Shown here in pieces: positions 1 to 11,326 of a stretch of 64,000 bases of DNA. The DNA is from Clostridiales bacterium (GTDB taxonomy: Bacteria > Bacillota > Clostridia > Christensenellales > Borkfalkiaceae), in assembly GCA_015055505.1 (NCBI GenBank), contig SVIB01000005.1:1-64000 (forward strand). Reading direction: 5' to 3'. The position numbers were made by a program, and so were the translations under genes. The notes beneath the pieces were generated by a model. It was not told where the DNA came from, ran no database searches, and saw nothing but the letters and a program-made list of their open reading frames with translations. How positions within the stretch are numbered: the first letter of the stretch is position 1; each line of letters begins with the position of its first letter.

Positions 1-37
1 AACCGAAAGCAACCTAATTGATACATAATTTGCATAC

Positions 38-87
38 AAAAAGCCCCTCTTACTTGAACTTTAAGCGTTCAAATAAGAGAGGCTTTT
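38..87 (-). terminator. Intrinsic terminator downstream of the guaA end of the purine operon
   Basis: Inverted repeat aagcccctcttacttgaac / gttcaaataagagaggctt flanked by A/T runs, just past the guaA stop. Confidence 0.75.
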
Positions 88-195
88 CTCCTATTTTATT
101 GTATCAGGATAATCAAAAGGTATCAAACCGGTATCATTTTCCGTTTTTGAAAACCAAAAATCCGCTGTTTATAAGGCTTTGCGTGATTTCGTTGA

Positions 196-1197
196 TTATT
201 CCCATTCAATCGTTCCCGTGGGCTTAGGAGTAATATCGTATAATACTCTGTTTATGCCCTCGACTTCGGTAACGATACGGCTGGTTATTTTTGCTAATAC
301 AGAATAAGGAATCTCTTCGATAGTCGCGCTCATAGCGTCTTTCGTGTTTACGGCGCGGATAATTGCAGGCCAACCCTCGTAACGGCTGTCGTCTTTAACG
401 CCTACGCTCTTTATATCGGGAATTACAACGAAATACTGCCATACCTTTTCAGCAAGACCGCATTTGTCAAATTCGTCACGAAGTATTGCGTCCGCCTCGC
501 GGAGAGCGTGAAGTCTATCGCGAGTAATTGCGCCCAAACATCTTACGCCAAGTCCCGGTCCGGGGAATGGCTGACGGTAAACCATACCGTGAGGAAGCCC
601 TAACGCCTCGCCAACTACTCTTACCTCATCCTTAAATAAAAGTTTAATAGGCTCTACGAGAGAAAATTGAAGGTCGTCGGGAAGTCCGCCTACGTTGTGA
701 TGGGATTTTACTGCCTTTTTACCCTCTGCTTGTTTTATGCTCTCTAATATATCGGGATAAATAGTTCCTTGCGCTAAAAATTCGACTCCGTCAACCTTTC
801 TTGCCTCGTCGGCAAACACGTTAATAAATTCTTTTCCTATAATCTTTCTCTTCGTTTCAGGGTCTGAAACACCTGCTAAAAGATCTAAAAATCTATCGGT
901 CGCATCTACGTATACGAGGTTTGCGTCAAGTTGATTTCTAAAAATCTCAACTACGTTTTCAGACTCGTTTTTACGCATAAGTCCGTGATTTACGTGTACA
1001 CATATAAGTTGTTTGCCGATAGCCTTAATTAGAAGAGCTGCAACGACTGAAGAGTCTACTCCACCCGAAAGAGCGAGTAAAACCTTTTTGTCGCCAACTT
1101 GTTTTCTTACTTCTTGTACTTGTTCGGCGATAAATGCATCGGCAAGTTCTTTTGTAGTTATCCTCTGCATATCGTCAGGACGTTTGTTAGTTTGCAT
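196..1197 (-). CDS. guaA: GMP synthase, ATP-pyrophosphatase/dimerization part only (no glutamine amidotransferase domain)
   Basis: LALSGGVDSSVVAALL P-loop, PFPGPGLGVRCLG, C-terminal KPTGTIEWE; ORF starts at the ATP-PPase part; GGAGGA upstream of the ATG. Confidence 0.92.
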   Translation of the reverse strand: MQTNKRPDDMQRITTKELADAFIAEQVQEVRKQVGDKKVLLALSGGVDSSVVAALLIKAIGKQLICVHVNHGLMRKNESENVVEIFRNQLDANLVYVDATDRFLDLLAGVSDPETKRKIIGKEFINVFADEARKVDGVEFLAQGTIYPDILESIKQAEGKKAVKSHHNVGGLPDDLQFSLVEPIKLLFKDEVRVVGEALGLPHGMVYRQPFPGPGLGVRCLGAITRDRLHALREADAILRDEFDKCGLAEKVWQYFVVIPDIKSVGVKDDSRYEGWPAIIRAVNTKDAMSATIEEIPYSVLAKITSRIVTEVEGINRVLYDITPKPTGTIEWE

Positions 1198-1288
1198 ATA
1201 TTTGTCCTCCGAATTAAAAATTTTTCAAATTAAACATTCTCGCCAAATGCTTATCTATCGCAAAATGGCGATTAACGGGCTTATAGCC

Positions 1289-2794
1289 CTACTTTATCGG
1301 GTTTGTCTTATCTTTTTGTATTACGTCATGCGCTCCGCCCTCGACTATACTCGTCGCCGAAACGAGGGTAAGAACTGCCTTTTCTTGAAGTTCGGGAATT
1401 GAAAGCGCTCCACAGTTACACATCGTTGATTTTACCTTTGCAAGAGTTAAAGCAACGTTGTCTTTAAGCGGTCCTGCGTACGGTACGTAAGAATCAACAC
1501 CCTCTTCAAAAGAAAGTTTCTTATCTCCGCCAAGGTCGTATCTTTGCCAGTTTCTTGCTCTTGCCGAGCCTTCGCCCCAGTATTCTTTATAATAAGTACC
1601 GCCGATTGCAACCTTGTTAGAGGGACTTTCGTCAAATCTTGCAAAATATCTGCCGAGCATTACGAAATCCGCGCCCATTGCAAGCGAAAGTGTGATGTGA
1701 TGGTCGTAAACTATACCGCCGTCCGAACATACGGGAATATAAACGCCCGTTTCTTCAAAATATCTATCTCTTTCAGCGCAAACCTCGATAAGCGCAGTCG
1801 CCTGTCCGCGACCGATACCCTTTGTTTCACGGGTAATACAAATAGAACCGCCACCGATACCGACTTTAATAAAGTCTGCACCGCAGTCTGCTAAAAATCT
1901 AAATCCGTCAGCGTCAACGACGTTTCCTGCTCCGACTTTTACGGTATCGCCGTATTTTTCTCTTATCCAAGCAATCGTACGCTTTTGCCATTCCGAAAAA
2001 CCTTCGGAAGAGTCAATACATACGACGTCAACACCTGCCTCAACTAATGCAGGGACTCTCTCTGCGTAATCTCTTGTGTTTATACCAGCGCCTACAACGT
2101 ATCTCTTTGATGAATCTAAAAGTTCGTTGGGGTTTTGTTTGTGAGTATCATAGTCCTTTCTAAATACGAAATAACAAAGTTTTTGGTCTTCGCTAACGAT
2201 AGGTAAAGAGTTTAATTTATGATCCCAAATAATATCGTTAGCCTCTTTTAAAGTAGTACCCTCTTTTGCCCAAACGAGTTTTTCAAACGGGGTCATAAAC
2301 TCTTTAACTTTAGTATCAAGCGACATACGGGAAACTCTATAATCTCTACCCGTTACAACGCCTAAAAGTTTACCGTCTGCGGTTCCGTCTTCGGTAACGG
2401 CAATAGTAGAATGTCCCGTCTTTTCTTTTAAAGCAACTACTTCTGCTAAAGTAGTGTCGGGACGGACGTTAGAATCACTCTTTACAAAACCTGCCTTATG
2501 GCTTTTTGCTCTTTTTACCATTGCGGCTTGAGATTCTATTGATTGCGAACCGTAAATAAAAGATACTCCACCCTCGGTTGCAAGAGCAACGGCAAGTCTA
2601 TCGCCCGATACCGATTGCATAATTGCCGATACCATAGGGATATTCATTTCTATTGCGGGTTTTTCTCCTTTCTTAAATTTTACGAGAGGAGTTTTTAAAC
2701 TTACGTTAGCAGGCACACATTCTGCAGAAGAATAACCGGGAATAAGTAAGTATTCGTTAAAAGTATGTGATGGTTCATTGATAAATTTTGCCAT
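1289..2794 (-). CDS. guaB: Inosine-5'-monophosphate dehydrogenase
   Basis: Motif [12 protein letters not shown], central CBS-like region, CSDGGI. Confidence 0.95.
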   Translation of the reverse strand: MAKFINEPSHTFNEYLLIPGYSSAECVPANVSLKTPLVKFKKGEKPAIEMNIPMVSAIMQSVSGDRLAVALATEGGVSFIYGSQSIESQAAMVKRAKSHKAGFVKSDSNVRPDTTLAEVVALKEKTGHSTIAVTEDGTADGKLLGVVTGRDYRVSRMSLDTKVKEFMTPFEKLVWAKEGTTLKEANDIIWDHKLNSLPIVSEDQKLCYFVFRKDYDTHKQNPNELLDSSKRYVVGAGINTRDYAERVPALVEAGVDVVCIDSSEGFSEWQKRTIAWIREKYGDTVKVGAGNVVDADGFRFLADCGADFIKVGIGGGSICITRETKGIGRGQATALIEVCAERDRYFEETGVYIPVCSDGGIVYDHHITLSLAMGADFVMLGRYFARFDESPSNKVAIGGTYYKEYWGEGSARARNWQRYDLGGDKKLSFEEGVDSYVPYAGPLKDNVALTLAKVKSTMCNCGALSIPELQEKAVLTLVSATSIVEGGAHDVIQKDKTNPIK

Positions 2795-2830
2795 TTTTAT
2801 CTTTCTCCTTTTATATCAAATTATGCAAAT

Positions 2831-2860
2831 GACAAGCGCCTTAAAATAAGGTGCTTGTCA
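2831..2860. terminator. Intergenic stem-loop between fhs and guaB
   Basis: gacaagcgcctta aaa taaggtgcttgtc near-perfect inverted repeat. Confidence 0.45.
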
Positions 2861-2866
2861 ATATTT

Positions 2867-4540
2867 TTAGAATAAACCTGAAATCTTACCGCTTGCGTCA
2901 ACGTCGATTTTTTCAGCGGCGGGAACTTTTGGAAGTCCGGGCATAGTCATAATATCGCCAGTTAAAACGACGATAAAGCCTGCGCCTGCGGAAACTTTTA
3001 CGTTTCTTACGGTTACAACGAAATCTTCGGGTGCGCCGAGTTTAGACGCGTCATCCGAGAAACTGTATTGAGTTTTTGCCATACAAACGGGAATTTTATC
3101 GTAACCGAGAGCCTTTAAGGTTGCTATTTGCTTTTGCGCAGCAGGGGTAAAGTTTACACCCTTTCCTCCGTAAACTTTGGTTACAACGTTTTCAATTTTC
3201 TTTTCGATAGTTTCGTCAAGTTCGTAACTGAAAGTGAAATCGTTTTTCTCTTCGCAAAGTTTTACGACAGCCTCAGCCATAGCCTTTCCACCCTCGCCAC
3301 CGTCAGCCCAAACGGTAGAAAGAACTACGTTTACGCCGAGAGTCTTACATTTTTCAATAACGAGGTTAATTTCCGCATCCGTATCGGTCGGGAATCTGTT
3401 TACTGCTACTACGCAAGGAAGTTTATATACGTTTTTAATATTTGAAACGTGGCGAAGAAGGTTAGGAATACCCTTTTCAAGCGCTTCAAGGTTTTCGTTG
3501 CCAAGTTCAGTTTTAAGCATACCGCCATGCATCTTTAACGCTCTAACGGTTGCTACCATTACGACTGCGTCGGGATTAAGACCTGCGTATCTACACTTGA
3601 TATCAAGGAATTTTTCCGCGCCAAGGTCAGCGCCAAAGCCTGCCTCGGTAATAGCGTAATCGCCAAATTCCATTGCCATTTTAGTTGCGATAACAGAGTT
3701 ACAGCCGTGAGCAATATTAGCGAAAGGTCCGCCGTGAACGAATGCAGGAGTTCCCTCTAAAGTCTGTACGAGGTTGGGTTTTAACGCGTCCTTTAAAAGG
3801 GCTGCCATTGCGCCTACTGCGTTAAGTTGACCTGCGGTTACGGGTTGTTCGTCGTAAGTGTAACCTACTACTATTCTCGAAAGTCTTGCTTTTAAGTCGT
3901 TAATATCGCTTGCTAAGCAGAATACAGCCATAATTTCAGACGCAACGGTAATATCGTATCCGTCTTCTCTTGGAACGCCGTTTACTCTTCCGCCAAGACC
4001 GTCGGTAACGAAACGAAGTTGTCTGTCGTTCATATCAACACATCTTCTCCAAGTAATTCTTCTTGGGTCGATATTTAACTTATTGCCTTGATAAATGTGG
4101 TTGTCGAGCATTGCTGCAAGCAAGTTGTTTGCAGCGCCTATTGCGTGGAAGTCGCCAGTAAAGTGAAGGTTAATATCTTCCATAGGAACGACTTGAGCGT
4201 ATCCACCGCCCGCTGCACCGCCTTTAACACCGAAAACAGGTCCTAAAGAAGGCTCACGGAGAGCAACAACGGAATTTTTACCAATCTTTCTAAGTCCGTC
4301 TGCAAGACCTATCGTGGTAGTGGTTTTTCCTTCGCCTGCAGGAGTTGGGGTGATTGCGGTAACTAAAACGAGTTTACCGTTTTTTCTACCCGTCGTACCG
4401 AGTACGTTATAGTCGATTTTTGCTTTATATTTGCCGTACGGCTCAAGGTAATCGTCTTGAATTCCTACTACCTTTGCAATTTCGGTAATGGGTTTCATAG
4501 AGGTTGCCTGTGCAATTTCAATATCACTTAAATATGCCAT
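2867..4540 (-). CDS. fhs: Formate--tetrahydrofolate ligase
   Basis: [16 protein letters not shown], full-length 557 aa. Confidence 0.96.
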   Translation of the reverse strand: MAYLSDIEIAQATSMKPITEIAKVVGIQDDYLEPYGKYKAKIDYNVLGTTGRKNGKLVLVTAITPTPAGEGKTTTTIGLADGLRKIGKNSVVALREPSLGPVFGVKGGAAGGGYAQVVPMEDINLHFTGDFHAIGAANNLLAAMLDNHIYQGNKLNIDPRRITWRRCVDMNDRQLRFVTDGLGGRVNGVPREDGYDITVASEIMAVFCLASDINDLKARLSRIVVGYTYDEQPVTAGQLNAVGAMAALLKDALKPNLVQTLEGTPAFVHGGPFANIAHGCNSVIATKMAMEFGDYAITEAGFGADLGAEKFLDIKCRYAGLNPDAVVMVATVRALKMHGGMLKTELGNENLEALEKGIPNLLRHVSNIKNVYKLPCVVAVNRFPTDTDAEINLVIEKCKTLGVNVVLSTVWADGGEGGKAMAEAVVKLCEEKNDFTFSYELDETIEKKIENVVTKVYGGKGVNFTPAAQKQIATLKALGYDKIPVCMAKTQYSFSDDASKLGAPEDFVVTVRNVKVSAGAGFIVVLTGDIMTMPGLPKVPAAEKIDVDASGKISGLF

Positions 4541-4565
4541 TTTCTATATTCTCCAAAATTTAATT

Positions 4566-7500
4566 TCATTTTTTAAAATATTTAACCGCGCTTTCAAACA
4601 TCTTCATATCAAATTCGCCGGTTACGTTTTTATAAAGGTTTCTGCCTATTCTTTCACTGTGTCCCATCTTACCGAAAACTCTTCCGTCGGGAGAGGTTAT
4701 ACCCTCTATTGCGTATACGGAATCGTTGGGGTTGAAACGGATATTAGAAGTTGCGTTACCGTCAAAGTCTACGTATTGAGTTGCAATTTGTCCGTTTGAC
4801 GCAAGGATTTTAACAGTTTCGTCGTCGGCTAAAAATCTACCCTCTCCGTGAGAAATCGGAACTGTATAAACGTCGCCGACGTTAGTTGCCGAAAGCCAAG
4901 GCGACTTGTTCGACGCTATTCTTATTCTTACAAGTTTGGATTGGTGACGGGATATAGTATTATAGGTCAAAGTAGGATTCTTTTCATCCGCGTCTACTAT
5001 TTTACCGTAAGGAACGAGTCCCAACTTAACGAGGGCTTGGAATCCGTTACAAATACCAGCCATAAGACCGTCGCGTTTTTCAAGCAAGTTTTCAATCTCT
5101 TCTTTTACGGCAAAGTTTCTAAAGAACGCCATTATAAACTTACCCGATCCGTCAGGTTCGTCACCGCCCGAGAATCCGCCCGGTACGAATACAATTTGCG
5201 ACTCTCTAAGTTTTTTAGCAAACTCGTCTACACTTCTTTGAATTCCGTCTTGAGTTAAGTTGTTAACGACGAAAATTTCACTTTCTGCGCCTGCGTCTTC
5301 CATTACTTTTGCCGTATCAAATTCACAGTTAGTGCCGGGGAATACGGGAATAAGCACCTTAGGACGGGCAACTTTAATCTTAGGAGCAACTCTTTCAGTT
5401 GCGCTATACGAGAAATTTTCGTAGGTTTTTCCGCCGTTTTCTTTTACGGGGAATACACTTTCAAGTTTAGCCTCGTAATCTTTACAAAGGGCTGAAAGAC
5501 AAATCTTTTCATTATCTTTCGTTATATAAGGAGTTTCAGTTACCGTACCTATATAAGTAGCGTCTAATTCTCCGTCGGTTTCAATTATGAACGAGCCGTA
5601 ATTATATCCAAATACGGTATCGTTATTAATCTCTTTTGCATATTCAAAACCAAAGCCGTTACCCATACACATTTTAAGAACGCCTTCGGCTACGCCACCG
5701 TAAGTGGGAGTCCAGCAAGAGAGAACTTTACCCGCTCTCATCCACTTAGTAACTCTATCGTATACGGCTTTTTGGCTGTCGGCAACGGGAAGTCCGTTTT
5801 GGTCGTAATCGGGAGTTATAAGATACACTTTACTACCCGACTTTTTGAATTCGTTTGAAATAACCTCGTCGCCTTTACCCGTCGTAACAGCGAAAGATAC
5901 GAGGGTTGGGGGAACGTCTAAATCTTCAAAAGAACCGCTCATAGAGTCCTTTCCGCCGATTGAACCTATACCGTAATCGAGTTGGGCTTTAAACGCTCCG
6001 AGAAGAGCGGATAAGGGTTTACCCCATCTAACGGCGTCTTTGTTAAGTCTTTCAAAATATTCTTGGAAAGTCAAATATACGTCTTTAAATTCAGCGCCCG
6101 TCGCGATAAGTTTAGAAACACTTTCAACAACGGCAAGATACGCGCCGTGATATGGGCTCTTTTCCGATATGAACGGGTTATAACCCCAAGACATATACGA
6201 ACAGTCGTCGGTATGCTTTTTCTCCATAGAGATTTTATGTACCATTGCTTGAATTGGGGTAAGTTGGTTTTTACCGCCAAACGGCATAAGTACCGTTCCC
6301 GCGCCTATGGTCGAGTCAAATCTCTCTGAAAGACCTCTCGTTGAACAAACGTTAAGGTCGTTTGCAAGCGCAATATAATTTTCTTCAAAAGTGCCCGTTA
6401 CTTTTCTCTCGTACGGCTGAGGCTTTTTAACTTCTACGTCTATATGCTTTTCCGCTCCGTTAGAATTTAAAAATTCTCTCGAAATATCTACGATAGTCTT
6501 GCCGTTCCAATGCATTCTAAGTCTTGGCTCTTCGGTTACCTTTGCAACTACGGTTGCCTCTAAGTTCTCTAAAAGAGCAAGTTGCATAAATTTTTCAACG
6601 TCTTTTGCCTCTACGACTACCGCCATACGCTCTTGCGATTCGCTTATTGCAAGTTCAGTACCGTCTAAACCTTCGTATTTTTTAGGTACTGCGTTAAGGT
6701 CTATATCAAGTCCGTCGGCAAGTTCGCCTACCGCAACCGACACACCGCCTGCGCCAAAGTCGTTACAACGTTTTATGAGTTTGCTTGCCTCGGGATTTCT
6801 AAATAATCTTTGAAGTTTTCTCTCTTCAGGCGCGTTACCCTTTTGTACTTCAGCACCGCAAGTTTCAAGTGAAGATACGGTGTGTTTTTTGGACGAGCCC
6901 GTTGCTCCGCCACAACCGTCTCTACCCGTTCTACCGCCTAAAAGAATTACTATATCCCCGTCTTCGGGACGTTCTCTTCTAACGTTTTCTTGGGGAGCGG
7001 CTGCTATTACCGCACCTATTTCCATACGTTTTGCGGCGTATCCTTCGTGGTAGATTTCATTTACCATACCGGTTGCAAGACCTATTTGGTTACCGTATGA
7101 AGAATATCCTGCCGCCGCCGTTTGTACTATTTTTCTTTGAGGAAGTTTTCCCTTTATAGTTTCGTCTATCGGCTTTAATGGGTTTGCCGCACCCGTAACT
7201 CTCATTGCCGCATATACGTAAGATCTACCAGAAAGAGGATCTCTTATCGCACCGCCGATACAGGTTGCAGCACCGCCAAAAGGCTCGATTTCGGTCGGGT
7301 GGTTGTGAGTTTCGTTTTTGAAAAGTAAAAGCCAAGGCTCTTTCTTTCCGTCCGCCTCTACCTCGATTTTAACCGTACAAGCATTTATTTCTTCCGACTC
7401 GTCAAGTTTATCGAGTTTACCCGCTTTCTTTAAATATCTAACGGCTAACGTCGCAACGTCCATAAGATTTATCGGTTTCGTTCTGCCGAGTTCTTTTCTG

Positions 7501-8252
7501 GCGTTTACGTATTCGTTATATGCATTTTCAAGTAATTGGTCTTCAAATTTAACGCTATCTATAGTCGTTAAGAAAGTAGTATGTCTACAGTGGTCAGACC
7601 AATAAGTATCTATCATTTTTATTTCGGTTATAGTTGGATTTCTCTTTTCGGTACGGAAATAACTTTGGCAAAAAGTTATATCGTCGATATCCATCGCTAA
7701 ACCGTTTTTCTTTATAAATTCGTTAAGACCGTCTTTATCTAAATCAATAAATCCGTCTAAAATTGCAACGCTTTCGGGAATATCGTAAGCCATTACTAAA
7801 GTTTGTGGCTTATCAAGGCTTGCCTCTCTTGCCTCTACGGGGTTGATTACGTACTTTTTAATAGCCTCGATATCGCCGTTTGTTAGCTCTCCGCTTAAAA
7901 CGTAAACCTTTGCGGAACGGATAATAGGTCTTTCTCCGCACGAAGCAATTTGAATACACTGCGCGGCGCTGTCCGCTCTTTGGTCGAATTGACCGGGAAG
8001 GTATTCAACGGCAAAAACAACTCCGCCCGAAAGGTCGGGGGTTTGGGTTGCTATATCTAATTGAGGTTCCGAAAAAACGGTGTTAATCGACTTATTGAAG
8101 AGTTCTTCACTAATATTCTCCGCGTCGTAACGGTTTAAAATTCTTACGCCTTTAAGGTTTTTTATACCCAATAAATTAACGAGTTCGTTATAAAGCGACG
8201 TCGCTTCGTGAGTAAGACCTTGCTTTTTTTCTACGAAAATTCTGTAAACCAT
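4566..8252 (-). CDS. purL: Phosphoribosylformylglycinamidine synthase, single chain including C-terminal glutamine amidotransferase
   Basis: DHCRHTTF, FKNETHNHPTEIEPFGGAATCIGG; C-terminal FPGTNCEFDTA, GICNGFQAL and SHGEGRF show an intact amidotransferase triad. Confidence 0.95.
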   Translation of the reverse strand: MVYRIFVEKKQGLTHEATSLYNELVNLLGIKNLKGVRILNRYDAENISEELFNKSINTVFSEPQLDIATQTPDLSGGVVFAVEYLPGQFDQRADSAAQCIQIASCGERPIIRSAKVYVLSGELTNGDIEAIKKYVINPVEAREASLDKPQTLVMAYDIPESVAILDGFIDLDKDGLNEFIKKNGLAMDIDDITFCQSYFRTEKRNPTITEIKMIDTYWSDHCRHTTFLTTIDSVKFEDQLLENAYNEYVNARKELGRTKPINLMDVATLAVRYLKKAGKLDKLDESEEINACTVKIEVEADGKKEPWLLLFKNETHNHPTEIEPFGGAATCIGGAIRDPLSGRSYVYAAMRVTGAANPLKPIDETIKGKLPQRKIVQTAAAGYSSYGNQIGLATGMVNEIYHEGYAAKRMEIGAVIAAAPQENVRRERPEDGDIVILLGGRTGRDGCGGATGSSKKHTVSSLETCGAEVQKGNAPEERKLQRLFRNPEASKLIKRCNDFGAGGVSVAVGELADGLDIDLNAVPKKYEGLDGTELAISESQERMAVVVEAKDVEKFMQLALLENLEATVVAKVTEEPRLRMHWNGKTIVDISREFLNSNGAEKHIDVEVKKPQPYERKVTGTFEENYIALANDLNVCSTRGLSERFDSTIGAGTVLMPFGGKNQLTPIQAMVHKISMEKKHTDDCSYMSWGYNPFISEKSPYHGAYLAVVESVSKLIATGAEFKDVYLTFQEYFERLNKDAVRWGKPLSALLGAFKAQLDYGIGSIGGKDSMSGSFEDLDVPPTLVSFAVTTGKGDEVISNEFKKSGSKVYLITPDYDQNGLPVADSQKAVYDRVTKWMRAGKVLSCWTPTYGGVAEGVLKMCMGNGFGFEYAKEINNDTVFGYNYGSFIIETDGELDATYIGTVTETPYITKDNEKICLSALCKDYEAKLESVFPVKENGGKTYENFSYSATERVAPKIKVARPKVLIPVFPGTNCEFDTAKVMEDAGAESEIFVVNNLTQDGIQRSVDEFAKKLRESQIVFVPGGFSGGDEPDGSGKFIMAFFRNFAVKEEIENLLEKRDGLMAGICNGFQALVKLGLVPYGKIVDADEKNPTLTYNTISRHQSKLVRIRIASNKSPWLSATNVGDVYTVPISHGEGRFLADDETVKILASNGQIATQYVDFDGNATSNIRFNPNDSVYAIEGITSPDGRVFGKMGHSERIGRNLYKNVTGEFDMKMFESAVKYFKK

Positions 8253-9526
8253 CAGTTGTCCTCCGTTAGAGCCTTTAACGCTCTTTGTCCTATGTCTTTG
8301 CGGTAATACGCATTTTCAAACGTTATTTTTTGTACCTTTTCGTATGCTGATGAAATAGCCGTTTTTAAATTGTCTTCAACGGCGGTTACACCTAAAACTC
8401 TTCCTCCGCTCGTCACGAGTTTTCCGCCCAAATCGGTTGCGCCCGCTACGTAGACGGAATCTTCAACTTCGCTTGGAATATTTATCTCATAGCCCTTGCC
8501 GTACGACGACGGATATCCGTTTGACGCCATAATTACACAGCAAGCGCTTTTGTTACTGAATTTAACTTCAACTTCTTCAAGTCTTTCCTCGGTTACCGCT
8601 TGCATAACGGTTAAAAGGTCGCTCTCTAAAAGAGGAAGTACCACTTGGGTTTCGGGATCGCCGAATCTACAGTTATACTCTATAACCTTAGGTCCGTCCT
8701 CGGTTATCATAAGACCGAAATACAAACAACCCTTAAAAGTTCTGCCCTCTTCGTTCATTGCCTTTATCGTAGGAATAAAAATCTTTTCTTCGCAAATCTT
8801 TGCAATCTCTTGACTGTAATAGGGGTTTGGAGCAATAGTACCCATACCGCCGGTATTTAACCCCTCGTCGTTGTCTTTGGCTCTCTTGTGGTCCATTGAA
8901 GACACCATAGGCTTTACTACTTTTCCGTCGGTAAATGCAAGTACCGAAACCTCAGGACCCACCAAAAACTCCTCTATAACAACGTTATCGCCACTTGCGC
9001 CGAAAACTTTATCGCTCATCATAGACTTAACGGCATCTACCGCCTCGTCATAGTTTTGAGCAATTATAACGCCTTTTCCAAGCGCTAATCCGTCGGCTTT
9101 TACGACTATTGGGAATTTTTGAGTTTTTAAATATTCTATTGCTTTTTCTTGATTGTCAAAAATTTCGTAGGTAGCGGTCGGTATACCGTATTTTTTCATA
9201 AGGTCTTTTGAAAACGCCTTGCTACCTTCTATTATAGCCGCCGATTTATTCGGTCCAAAACATGGAATATTCTTTTCGTTTAATGCGTCGACAACGCCCA
9301 ATACGAGTGGGTCGTCAGGGGTTACTACCGCATAATCTATTTTATTTTCAACTGCAAATTCAACGATTTTTTCTTTGTCTTTTGCACCGATTTGAACACA
9401 CTCCGCATCAACGGCAATACCGCCGTTTCCGGGGAGCGCATAAATTTTTTCAACGTCTTTGTTTTTCTTTAAGGCTTTAATTACGGCGTGTTCTCTTCCG
9501 CCTCCGCCTATAACGAGTATTTTCAA
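8252..9526 (-). CDS. purD: Phosphoribosylamine--glycine ligase
   Basis: ATP-grasp motifs, YNCRFGDPETQVVLPLL. Confidence 0.96.
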   Translation of the reverse strand: MKILVIGGGGREHAVIKALKKNKDVEKIYALPGNGGIAVDAECVQIGAKDKEKIVEFAVENKIDYAVVTPDDPLVLGVVDALNEKNIPCFGPNKSAAIIEGSKAFSKDLMKKYGIPTATYEIFDNQEKAIEYLKTQKFPIVVKADGLALGKGVIIAQNYDEAVDAVKSMMSDKVFGASGDNVVIEEFLVGPEVSVLAFTDGKVVKPMVSSMDHKRAKDNDEGLNTGGMGTIAPNPYYSQEIAKICEEKIFIPTIKAMNEEGRTFKGCLYFGLMITEDGPKVIEYNCRFGDPETQVVLPLLESDLLTVMQAVTEERLEEVEVKFSNKSACCVIMASNGYPSSYGKGYEINIPSEVEDSVYVAGATDLGGKLVTSGGRVLGVTAVEDNLKTAISSAYEKVQKITFENAYYRKDIGQRALKALTEDN

Positions 9527-9539
9527 AACTATTCTCCTT

Positions 9540-10778
9540 TTATTCGTATATGGGGAATTTTGCGCAAAGGGCTGCTACTTCCTTTCTTACCGTTTCCTTG
9601 TTAGCCTCAAAGTCTACGGCTATAAGTTTAAGCCACTTTGCTATAATTTTCATTTCTTCTTCCTTAAAACCTCTCGTCGTGACGGCGGGAGTGCCTAATC
9701 TTATACCGCTCGTAACAAACGGAGATTCGGGGTCGTTTGGAATAGTGTTTTTATTTGCCGTGATATGTACTTCGTCAAGTCTTTTTTCGAAGTCCTTGCC
9801 CGTAACACCGAAATTTCTTAAATCTACGAGTAAAAGATGGTTGTCCGTTCCGTTTGAAACTATACGGAATCCCTCTTCTTTCATAGCGGTGCAAAGGGCT
9901 TGCGCATTTTTTAAAATTTGTCTTTGATATTCTTTAAATTGGTCGGTTAAAGCCTCTCCAAGCGCAACCGCTTTCGCTGCGATAATATGCATTAACGGAC
10001 CGCCTTGAGTACCGGGGAATACCGCCTTATCTATTTGCTTAGCAAATTTTTCCTTACATAAAATCATTCCGCCTCGAGGACCTCTTAACGTCTTGTGAGT
10101 CGTCGTCGTAACTACGTCTGCGTAAGGAACGGGGCTTTCGTGAAGTCCTGCGGCAACAAGTCCCGCTATATGCGCCATATCGACCATATAGTACGCTCCT
10201 ACCTCGTCGGCAATCTCTCTTATTTTAGCAAAGTCAATCGCCCTTGAATAAGCGCTCGCTCCCGCTATAATGAGTTTGGGCTTGTTCTCTATCGCTACCC
10301 TTCTCATTTCGTCGTAATTTAAGGTTTCACTTTCGCTGTCGACCGAGTAAGGTACTATGTTGAAATATTTACCTGAAATGTTTACAGGCGAGCCGTGAGT
10401 TAAATGACCGCCGTGAGCAAGACTTAAACCCATAATGGTGTCACCCGGATTTAATAAAGCAAAACAAACGGCAAGGTTTGCGCTTGCGCCCGAGTGAGGT
10501 TGAACGTTTGCGTGTTCAGCGCCAAAAAGTTTTTTAGCCCTGTCTCTTGCAATATTTTCAACGACGTCTACGTATTCGCATCCGCCGTAATATCTATGCG
10601 CAGGAAAACCTTCGGCGTATTTGTTGGTAAGAACCGTTCCCGCTGCAAGAAGAACGCCTTTTGAAACTATATTTTCAGATGCAATAAGTTCAATGTTATC
10701 CCTCTGCCTTTTAAGTTCGCACATACATGCGTCATGGACTTCTTTATCAAAATTTTCAAGTTCTTCAAAAAAATTCAT
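9540..10778 (-). CDS. glyA: Serine hydroxymethyltransferase
   Basis: [26 protein letters not shown]. Confidence 0.97.
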   Translation of the reverse strand: MNFFEELENFDKEVHDACMCELKRQRDNIELIASENIVSKGVLLAAGTVLTNKYAEGFPAHRYYGGCEYVDVVENIARDRAKKLFGAEHANVQPHSGASANLAVCFALLNPGDTIMGLSLAHGGHLTHGSPVNISGKYFNIVPYSVDSESETLNYDEMRRVAIENKPKLIIAGASAYSRAIDFAKIREIADEVGAYYMVDMAHIAGLVAAGLHESPVPYADVVTTTTHKTLRGPRGGMILCKEKFAKQIDKAVFPGTQGGPLMHIIAAKAVALGEALTDQFKEYQRQILKNAQALCTAMKEEGFRIVSNGTDNHLLLVDLRNFGVTGKDFEKRLDEVHITANKNTIPNDPESPFVTSGIRLGTPAVTTRGFKEEEMKIIAKWLKLIAVDFEANKETVRKEVAALCAKFPIYE

Positions 10779-10804
10779 TTACGTTCTCCTTATATAATTA
10801 TCTT

Positions 10805-11060
10805 TTGGGCAACGTGACGTTGGGAGCGTGACGCTCCACTCGATTTACTACCGCCACAGTTCATATAGCGCACTAAAACTCAAAGAAAAGATTTTGTTCA
10901 TCAAAAGATTTTCTTTGAAAAGGCAACGTGACGTTGCATCCTGATTGCTACCGCCATAGTTCATATAGCGCACTAAAACTCAAAGAAAAGATTTTGTTCA
11001 TCAAAAGATTTTCTTTGAAAAGGCAACGTGACGTTGCATCCTAATTGCTACCGCCACCTT
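10805..11060 (+). repeat. Structured repeat array 1: R1 units with 100-bp period, two copies of the long hairpin
   Basis: tcatatagcgcactaaaactcaaagaaaagattttg... at 10861 and again at 10961; unit contains GCAACGTGACGTTGC and CAAAGAAAAGATTTTG-TTCAT-CAAAAGATTTTCTTTG. Confidence 0.9.
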
Positions 11061-11072
11061 GTTCAAGTACAG

Positions 11073-11325
11073 TTTAAAGGATTAGAAACGAGGCAGGCAA
11101 GGCTCGACTTAGGTTGGCGGACACAATAGACCTTGTTGGTCATTGTGGTCGAAAACCTAAGGCAGTAACGACGCATACCGAAGTTTATAAGCCTTTAAAT
11201 AAAGGATTAGAAACAAGCAAGACAAGGCTCGTAAAATGATATCGGATGGGATAGACCTTATCGGTCATCCCAGTCGAGAGCATTTTACAGAAACGCAGTA
11301 TTGCGCCGTTTATAAGCCTTTAAAA
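11073..11325 (+). repeat. Structured repeat family R2, two tandem copies (~125 bp period)
   Basis: aaaggattagaaac...GACCttgttGGTC...tataagccttta and aaaggattagaaac...GACCttatcGGTC...tataagccttta, nested inverted repeats. Confidence 0.85.
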
Positions 11326-11326
11326 A